NCBI RefSeq assembly: GCF_008831285.2 | Contig: NC_045141.1 | Span: 14,804,106-14,868,105, forward strand | Length of the DNA: 64,000 bases | Source of the DNA: Nymphaea colorata | Lineage: Eukaryota > Streptophyta > Magnoliopsida > Nymphaeales > Nymphaeaceae | Direction of reading: 5' to 3' | Shown here: in pieces, positions 61,961 to 64,000 of the stretch | Numbering within the stretch: the first letter of the stretch is position 1 | How the letters are laid out: each line of letters starts with the position of its first letter | The notes under the pieces: generated by a model | The model's input: the letters and a program-made list of their open reading frames with translations, nothing else | Told to the model about the DNA's origin: nothing | The model's database searches: none | Program-made: the position numbers and the translations under genes

Positions 61961-62545
61961 GTTGTGATGGGTGATTGTACAGGCAGAGGCTCCAGTGATT
62001 TAAAGAAGCTCTAAGAGTGGGATATTCGCCTGTGGTGGGTACAATAATGAGTCAGCACCAACCTTCGAATTTTCTAACATTAAAATAGAATGCACATAAA
62101 ATGCAAGCACAAAGAGACGTATATACACATAAAAAATAGCGTTCTTTCAACTGCTGCTGCTGCCACTACCACCACTCCTGCAACTATTAACTATTACTCC
62201 AAGAAGGAGACAGTATAGGCAACATGACACCGGTATGTTGGTTGCCCTCGACAGAGACGTGAAAAAGGAGGAGAAGAGTGAAGGGGAAGCTTCTGATGGG
62301 GAGTACGGCTACATCTGCTGCTGCCTTGGTTAAAGAAACGGAGGGGACAGCGGCGATGGCGCTTCATGAGAGGGCGGGTGAAGGGGAGACAGCATTGGGG
62401 ATTGGCCTCCGGCCCAACCTTGCATTCGATTATTATTTATCATATTTGTGGTTCTTTCTTAATATCTTCTTCCTTGATGCCTTTTCTTGGACGTGATTTG
62501 ATCACGATATCCCGAGTGGCCTCACTCGCGTGCTGTCTCTTCTCA

Positions 62546-62548
<3 letters not shown>

Positions 62549-62598
<50 letters not shown>

Positions 62599-62655
62599 TC
62601 CATAACCAGAATAACAGCAAACCTACCGTATATATATATATATATATATATATAT
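62549..62655. repeat. (TC)n and (TA)n microsatellites
   Basis: TC at 62549-62595 and TA at about 62628-62655, separated by 30 bases of unique sequence. Confidence 0.96.
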
Positions 62656-63739
62656 CTGACCGTTACAATTAAGTTAAGAAAATTTTATGAACCCTCCCTC
62701 CTCTCTCTCTCTTGTGCGTATAACTGAGTGTGAGTTGCATGGTCTGTTAGGTGCACACAACCCATATACACCAAAAAAAAAGAGGAGATACTTTGATCAA
62801 TATTTAAAAAGAAATGTCTTTTTATTTTTTTCATTTTTTTATTTTCATTTTTATCCTTACAAAAAAGTTTTTTTCTTTTATTGACCAGGAGTATTTTCAT
62901 CATTAACTATACTGGCCCACGAAAATTTTGTGTACCAGTATGAAAGTACATAACCAGCCTTGATTACACTTGGGTCAACCACGTTGAACGAGTTAATAAG
63001 CTGAATATGGGCCAGCTTGCTATGATCGAGCAGTACCTAGCACGACCAGGTTGTGGATTGTACAAATTTAGCTCGTTTAAGCAAGTTCTCAAATGAGCTA
63101 TTATCGATCTGCTTGACACTAATTTTTTTGGTATTCATTTGTATCTTAACGAACTTCCAAGATCCGAAGTTTAAGCTCGGTTTGTTATATTAATCAAACG
63201 ATTGAGAAGCGCAAACAAGTTACGTTCATTTCTAAATGTCTCCATGCTTGATGCTTTACACGAGTTAAATTCAAGCTACCACTGAGCCTGAACATGTCTT
63301 GTTTACTTCGGCTAATTTACCAGCCTTATCACGCAGAAATACTCATTTATGTACTATCTTTTTCTTTTAAATAGGAGGCCGCTACAAACTTATAGTCAGA
63401 ATTTTAGTTTGTCTTAAAGAAATTCAAATTCATCCAATGTTTTAGGTTGTCTTAAAAGTTGAACCATGCATAGCAAAGGCAATTCTTATAATCAAATCAA
63501 CAACGTAAGTTACACCTGCATGAGAGAACTACAGATCACACTCAAATTTTACTGAATAACAAGAGCTTTAATTACTCTGAATGGTGATAGGTTTGGAAGG
63601 GCTGCCCTTTTATTTAACTGGAAGTGCAGGAGAATGTTTGTTCTTTCAATTAAAATTGGATATTGGGTGGTATCTACCAAAATCCATAATAAAGTTGGTG
63701 CATTAGTGTATTACTTTTTCAACACTCTTTTTCGTTCCA

Positions 63740-63930
63740 AAGGGCGTAACATAGCTGGTTGAACATGCGGTTAGGTAGAAGACATGTCGTCAGTTCGATT
63801 TTCATGGATGCTTCTCCCCTTAACTGTAAACAATGGCATCGTGACATTTTATTTGATAGTGTACCATACCCCACCCAGATTCGGACACAGCTCATGATCG
63901 TAAGGACAGGGGGGATAAGGGATCTTCCAG
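63740..63930 (+). mobile_element. tRNA-derived SINE (Au-like)
   Basis: GCGTAACATAGCTGGTTG (A-box) and CAGTTCGATTTTCATGG (B-box) are well spaced for a tRNA-like promoter. This is the best-preserved of the five copies. Confidence 0.65.
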
Positions 63931-64000
63931 CCTCTTTTCTAAGCAATGGGTTGTTAATCTCTTGTTTCACCTAGAGTGTGTTATTTTTTCTTTTTGGCGC

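Larger units (their letters stand above)
54173..64000. other. Repeat-rich right flank
   Basis: The first few hundred bases are the ubiquitin-like gene's 5' region. Beyond it are AT-rich DNA, TE fragments, tandem repeats and microsatellites. The stretch near 60.5-61.0 kb and a GC-richer island at 62.2-62.42 kb are the only places that look transcribed or coding. Confidence 0.5.

Noticed and set aside
62278-62496. Plus-strand frame beginning near MGSTATSAAALVKETEG
   Set aside because: It runs into hydrophobic low-complexity sequence and then a microsatellite. The same island may instead be a minus-strand 5' region. Evidence is insufficient either way.
1-64000. CRISPR arrays, rRNA genes, canonical tRNA genes, organellar inserts
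   Set aside because: None was seen. tRNA-like hits are SINE heads, and repeats are microsatellites, tandem duplications or transposons.

Overview
The window is nuclear DNA from a flowering plant. Genes are split by long AT-rich introns with GT/AG borders, and it carries several nuclear-encoded plastid proteins, plant retrotransposon relics, tRNA-derived SINEs, MITE-like elements and many (TC)n/(TA)n microsatellites. I cannot place the species. Long introns and non-grass codon use would suit a magnoliid, an early-diverging angiosperm or another non-grass lineage. There is no sign of bacterial, viral or organellar sequence.

From left to right: (1) 1-5959 is gene-poor. (2) 5960-22767, minus strand, is a ten-exon gene for a plastid type-A DnaJ/HSP40 (DJA7-like). 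Its introns hold a decayed Ty1/copia element with a nested insertion, a TIR element with target duplication, a large inverted repeat and a TRIM. (3) 25311-32982, minus strand, is a six-exon CUE-domain protein gene with a solo LTR in intron 2. (4) 37006-41568, minus strand, encodes a long plastid coiled-coil protein resembling PII1/MRC, a starch-initiation factor. (5) 44832-45461, plus strand, is a divergent DOG1-domain protein, perhaps with exons upstream. (6) 47609-48265, plus strand, is an intronless nuclear atpG gene (CFo subunit b'). (7) 50596-54172, minus strand, is a five-exon ubiquitin-like-fold protein gene. (8) 54173-64000 is repeat-rich, with possible exons of an unidentified minus-strand transcript near 60.5-62.4 kb.

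Three of the six genes encode plastid proteins: a chaperone, a starch-granule initiation factor and an ATP synthase subunit. They are separate genes, not an operon. From memory, the DnaJ and CUE genes are neighbours on Arabidopsis chromosome 1 (At1g80030/At1g80040), and PII1, ATPG and the ubiquitin-like gene lie close together on chromosome 4 (At4g32190, At4g32260, At4g32270). The window would then join two blocks that are separate in Arabidopsis. I found no clearly new biological system. The most unusual structures are the hairpin-forming inverted repeat in DnaJ intron 5, the intact-looking TRIM in intron 2, and the odd 3' end of the DnaJ reading frame.
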